Program-made: the position numbers and the translations under genes
Notes under the pieces: generated by a model
Database searches by the model: none
What the model was told of the DNA's origin: nothing
What the model saw: the letters and a program-made list of their open reading frames with translations, nothing else
Assembly: GCA_964483805.1 (NCBI GenBank)
Contig: CAZADH010000253.1
Span: forward strand, 1-9,197
Length of the DNA stretch: 9,197 bases
Origin: CAZADH01 sp964483805
Lineage (GTDB): Bacteria; Muiribacteriota; Ozemobacteria; Ozemobacterales; Ozemobacteraceae
Direction: 5' to 3'
Shown: positions 6,885 through 9,197 of the stretch, in pieces
Numbering within the stretch: position 1 is the stretch's first letter
Layout: each line of letters opens with the position of its first letter

Positions 6885-6900
6885 GCGGGCCGACGCCCGC
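6885..6900 (+). other. Short GC-rich hairpin just after cheR
   Basis: GCGGGC, loop CGAC, GCCCGC: a perfect 6-bp stem starting 7 nt after the cheR stop. There is no run of T after it, so it is not a convincing intrinsic terminator. It could pause polymerase or protect the 3' end, with readthrough into the Nudix gene. Confidence 0.3.
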
Positions 6901-6929
6901 CGCCAATTCGACATGCACGGCCGGTCTAC

Positions 6930-7430
6930 ATGACTGACGCCGATGTGCCGATGTATGGGCACAAGGACATGTCGAACCATCGCCACATCGAAGTGCGCAT
7001 CCGGGTTTCCGTGCTGATCCGTGACCAGCACGGGCGGTTGCTCATGGTGCAACACCGCAAGGACGGACGCGACCACTGGCTGTTGCCCGGAGGCGGCCAG
7101 GCCCCTTTCGAAGCGCTCGAGGCCACGGCGCGGCGCGAACTGGCCGAGGAACTGAAGCTGGTGTCGATCGGCACGCTCACGTTCGTCGGCCTCCGGGAAG
7201 TCATGTCCGAACAGGCCGGGCGCCACATCGTTTTCGCGCTCTTCGCCGCAAGCCACGTCGATTGCTCCACCCTCGAACTGGGCACGGATCCGCGTGTCGT
7301 CGGGTTTGCGTGGATCGACGCCGCGCGCCTCACCACCCTGCCCGTGCAACCCGCCATCGGCGATGACCTCGCCGCCTGGCTCAATGAGCGTCCCATCCCT
7401 TCTTACCGGCAACTGACATGGCAGAATTGA
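6930..7430 (+). CDS. Nudix hydrolase
   Basis: Nudix enzymes cleave nucleoside diphosphates linked to another group, for example oxidised dNTPs, ADP-ribose or NADH, and need Mg2+ or Mn2+. The product is up to 166 residues, usual for a single domain. A strand starting at about 20 (HIEVRIRVSVLI) leads to HWLLPGGG (49-56) and the Nudix box from G55 to L77: E61, R69-E70-L71, E73-E74. The metal-binding Glu residues are kept, but the conserved Gly near the end of the box is Lys76. A WID segment at 128-130 is typical of the later part of the fold. The start is uncertain: ATG at 6930, 6951 and 6969 are all in frame and none has a well-spaced Shine-Dalgarno; 6969 lies closest to the conserved domain. 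The gene follows cheR by 51 nt on the same strand and may be read through from it. The substrate cannot be told from the sequence. Confidence 0.92.
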   Translation: MTDADVPMYGHKDMSNHRHIEVRIRVSVLIRDQHGRLLMVQHRKDGRDHWLLPGGGQAPFEALEATARRELAEELKLVSIGTLTFVGLREVMSEQAGRHIVFALFAASHVDCSTLELGTDPRVVGFAWIDAARLTTLPVQPAIGDDLAAWLNERPIPSYRQLTWQN

Positions 7431-7497
7431 CAAACCAGCGCGGCACCACCGGCATCACCCGCCGCCGCCGGCCCGGCGTCTCCCGCGGAGGAATCGC

Positions 7498-9197
7498 ATG
7501 ATTGAGCAGAAACTCGACCAGATCATCGACGAAAGTCATCGCAAGATTACCGCCAATCCGCGCGATTTCTACGCGTACTACCAGCTCGCGCGCGCCCACG
7601 AGATGAAGGGTTCCGTCGACGAAGCGATCAAGTATTACCTCGAGGCGTTGACCATCAACCCCAAAGACGCCTACGCGCACAATTTTCTGGGGCTGGCCTA
7701 TCGCAACAAAGGCCTGATGAACGAGGCAATCACCGAGTTCAAAAAGGCGATCATGTTCAACAATAATTATGCGTTCCCCTACGCCAACCTCGGAGTGATC
7801 TACAAGATCAAGGGCATGTACGACGAGGCGATCATCCGCTTCAAGAAGGCGATTTCGCTCAAACCCGACTTCGCCTATGCCCATCTGCAACTGGGTCTCA
7901 TCTACAAGATGAAGCGGTTCTACGACGAAGCGATCGTGCGCTTGCGCAATGCGATCGATCTGAACCGGGATTTCGGCTACGCCCATTACGCGTTGGGATC
8001 GACGTATTTCGAGATCAACCAGCACGCCAAGGCGGTCGTCGAGTTCAAGAAGGCGCGCCTGCTGAATCCGCAGGATTACCACGCACTGTGCCAGATGGGC
8101 CGATGCTACGTGCATCTCAATCAGTTCGATGACGCGGCCAAGTTACTCAAGGAAGCGATCGACCTGAATCCCGAGCACGCCTTCTCGTATCTCAACCTCG
8201 GCCTGTGCCATTTTCACAACGGCAGTTTCGATGCCGCCATCGACTGTTTGAAAAAGGTGCTCGACATCAACCCCGACATGATCGAGGCCCACGTATTTCT
8301 TGGGTTGTCGCTGTCGAAGAAGGGCATGGACGACGCCGCACTCGTCGAGTTCAAGAAAGCCCTGAAACTCGATCCGAAATACCCGCGCATCCATCTGCAC
8401 ATGGGCATCGTCTATCGCAAGAAGGCCGATGCGGTGAAGGCCATCGAGTGTTTCCGCCAGGAGATGCAGATCAACCCGAACGACGCCGAGCTGCATTACC
8501 AGATGGGCATGGCGTTCAAAGACCGGGGCATGCTCGACGAGGCCGTCGGGGAGCTGAAACGGGCGCTGTTCCTCGATCCGACCATGTATCGCGCCCATCA
8601 GGCGCTGGGCGAGATCCATGACATACGCGGTGCATACGACGATGCGGTGCAGCACTGGCGCAAAGCCGACGAGGCGCGCAAGAAACTGGGCAAGAAGGCC
8701 ATCGAGACGGCGACGCCGGCGGTGTCGACCCGCACCGAGCTCGACCTGATGATCGAGCGTTACAAAGCCGAGATCCAGAAGAACCCGAACAACGCCGAGG
8801 CGCACTACAACCTGGCCTCCGCTTACAAAAACAAGACAATGTATGACGAGGCGATCATCGAGTATCGCAAGGTGCTCGCGATCAACCCGTACGATCCGTT
8901 CACCCAGTACAACCTCGAGGTGATCTACCGGCTCAAGGGCATCGACGACCAGAACATCTCGCGCTGGAAACGCAGCGTGGCCATCAATCCCGAGAACGCC
9001 GGTGCGCATTACCGTCTGGGTCTGGCGTTCAAAGAGAAGGGCATGCTCGACGAGGCGATCCGTGAGTGGGAGAAGGCGGTCGCGATCGATCCCGATTTTT
9101 CGCACGCCCACCTGCAACTCGGCATTGCCTACAAGAACATCGGGCGCTCGGAAGACGCCATCGAGCAATGGAAACGCACGGTCGAACTCGACCAGGA
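7498..9197 (+). CDS. Large tetratricopeptide repeat protein, partial (C-terminus beyond window)
   Basis: A TPR solenoid protein of which 566 residues are visible; the frame is still open at the right edge. ATG 7498 has GGAGGA 5 nt upstream, a strong start. After a 21-residue lead, 34-residue TPR units run almost without break: about eleven units from residue 22 to about 390 (first unit DFYAYYQLARAHEMKGSVDE and onward), then a less regular charged linker (about 391-422, KKLGKKAIETATPAVSTRTE), then about four more units to the end. Typical positions recur: Y/G-A at helix A, DEAI in helix B, and NP or DP at the unit ends. There is no signal peptide or membrane segment, so it is probably cytoplasmic unless later parts say otherwise. 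TPRs bind other proteins, so a scaffold or adaptor is likely; a catalytic or output domain may lie beyond the window. It lies 67 nt after the Nudix gene. The intergenic part is GC-rich with no clear promoter. Confidence 0.93.
   Translation, partial: MIEQKLDQIIDESHRKITANPRDFYAYYQLARAHEMKGSVDEAIKYYLEALTINPKDAYAHNFLGLAYRNKGLMNEAITEFKKAIMFNNNYAFPYANLGVIYKIKGMYDEAIIRFKKAISLKPDFAYAHLQLGLIYKMKRFYDEAIVRLRNAIDLNRDFGYAHYALGSTYFEINQHAKAVVEFKKARLLNPQDYHALCQMGRCYVHLNQFDDAAKLLKEAIDLNPEHAFSYLNLGLCHFHNGSFDAAIDCLKKVLDINPDMIEAHVFLGLSLSKKGMDDAALVEFKKALKLDPKYPRIHLHMGIVYRKKADAVKAIECFRQEMQINPNDAELHYQMGMAFKDRGMLDEAVGELKRALFLDPTMYRAHQALGEIHDIRGAYDDAVQHWRKADEARKKLGKKAIETATPAVSTRTELDLMIERYKAEIQKNPNNAEAHYNLASAYKNKTMYDEAIIEYRKVLAINPYDPFTQYNLEVIYRLKGIDDQNISRWKRSVAINPENAGAHYRLGLAFKEKGMLDEAIREWEKAVAIDPDFSHAHLQLGIAYKNIGRSEDAIEQWKRTVELDQ

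Noticed and set aside
6885..6900. Rho-independent terminator after cheR
   Set aside because: The stem is good but short, and no T-tract follows, so it is listed only as a hairpin.
7381..9168. Two long minus-strand open frames opposite the TPR gene
   Set aside because: Their repetitive sequence simply mirrors the TPR periodicity, and the plus strand has a strong RBS and real TPR units.

Overview
The window is a dense, GC-rich bacterial segment with strong GC bias at third codon positions, Shine-Dalgarno starts (two of them GTG) and short intergenic gaps. A run of 10 N marks a scaffold join, so it probably comes from a draft or metagenome assembly. The gene content (cytoplasmic GH3 N-acetylglucosaminidase, HflX, CheR methyltransferase, a long TPR protein, a secreted small protein) fits a Gram-negative-type bacterium, perhaps a deltaproteobacterium-like or related lineage. 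The phylum cannot be fixed from sequence reading alone.

Layout. On the minus strand, reading leftwards from about 1983, is a two-gene unit: a NagZ-like GH3 beta-N-acetylhexosaminidase with an added C-terminal GH3 domain (1983-388), then, 39 nt on, a secreted protein of unknown function whose C-terminus runs off the left edge (348-1). A 154-nt divergent intergenic region (1984-2137) separates this unit from the plus-strand genes. It holds a good sigma70-like promoter (TTGTCG, 17-nt spacer, TATACT), a short perfect inverted repeat abutting the -35, and a -10 region that is itself palindromic.

On the plus strand, four genes follow without gaps, each joined to the next by an ATGA stop/start overlap: a zinc-ribbon, single-TM, PD40 beta-propeller protein (2138-3868); a PrsW-like intramembrane protease interrupted by the N-gap (3865-4495); the ribosome-associated GTPase HflX (4492-5820); and a CheR-type protein methyltransferase with a C-terminal extension (5817-6878). 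After short gaps come a Nudix hydrolase (6930-7430) and a large TPR protein open at the right edge (7498 onwards).

How the genes may work together. The most suggestive pair is the zinc-ribbon/TM/beta-propeller protein and the PrsW-like protease. The first has the topology of a membrane-tethered regulator (zinc domain predicted inside, sensor-like propeller predicted outside), and the second belongs to a family whose known member cleaves a zinc-domain, single-pass anti-sigma factor. HflX (ribosome rescue and stress), the Nudix hydrolase (nucleotide clean-up) and NagZ (wall recycling) loosely fit a stress or envelope theme, but that link is inference. No RNA genes, insertion sequences, phage genes or CRISPR arrays were seen. 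All bases are covered by genes or by gaps shorter than 160 nt.
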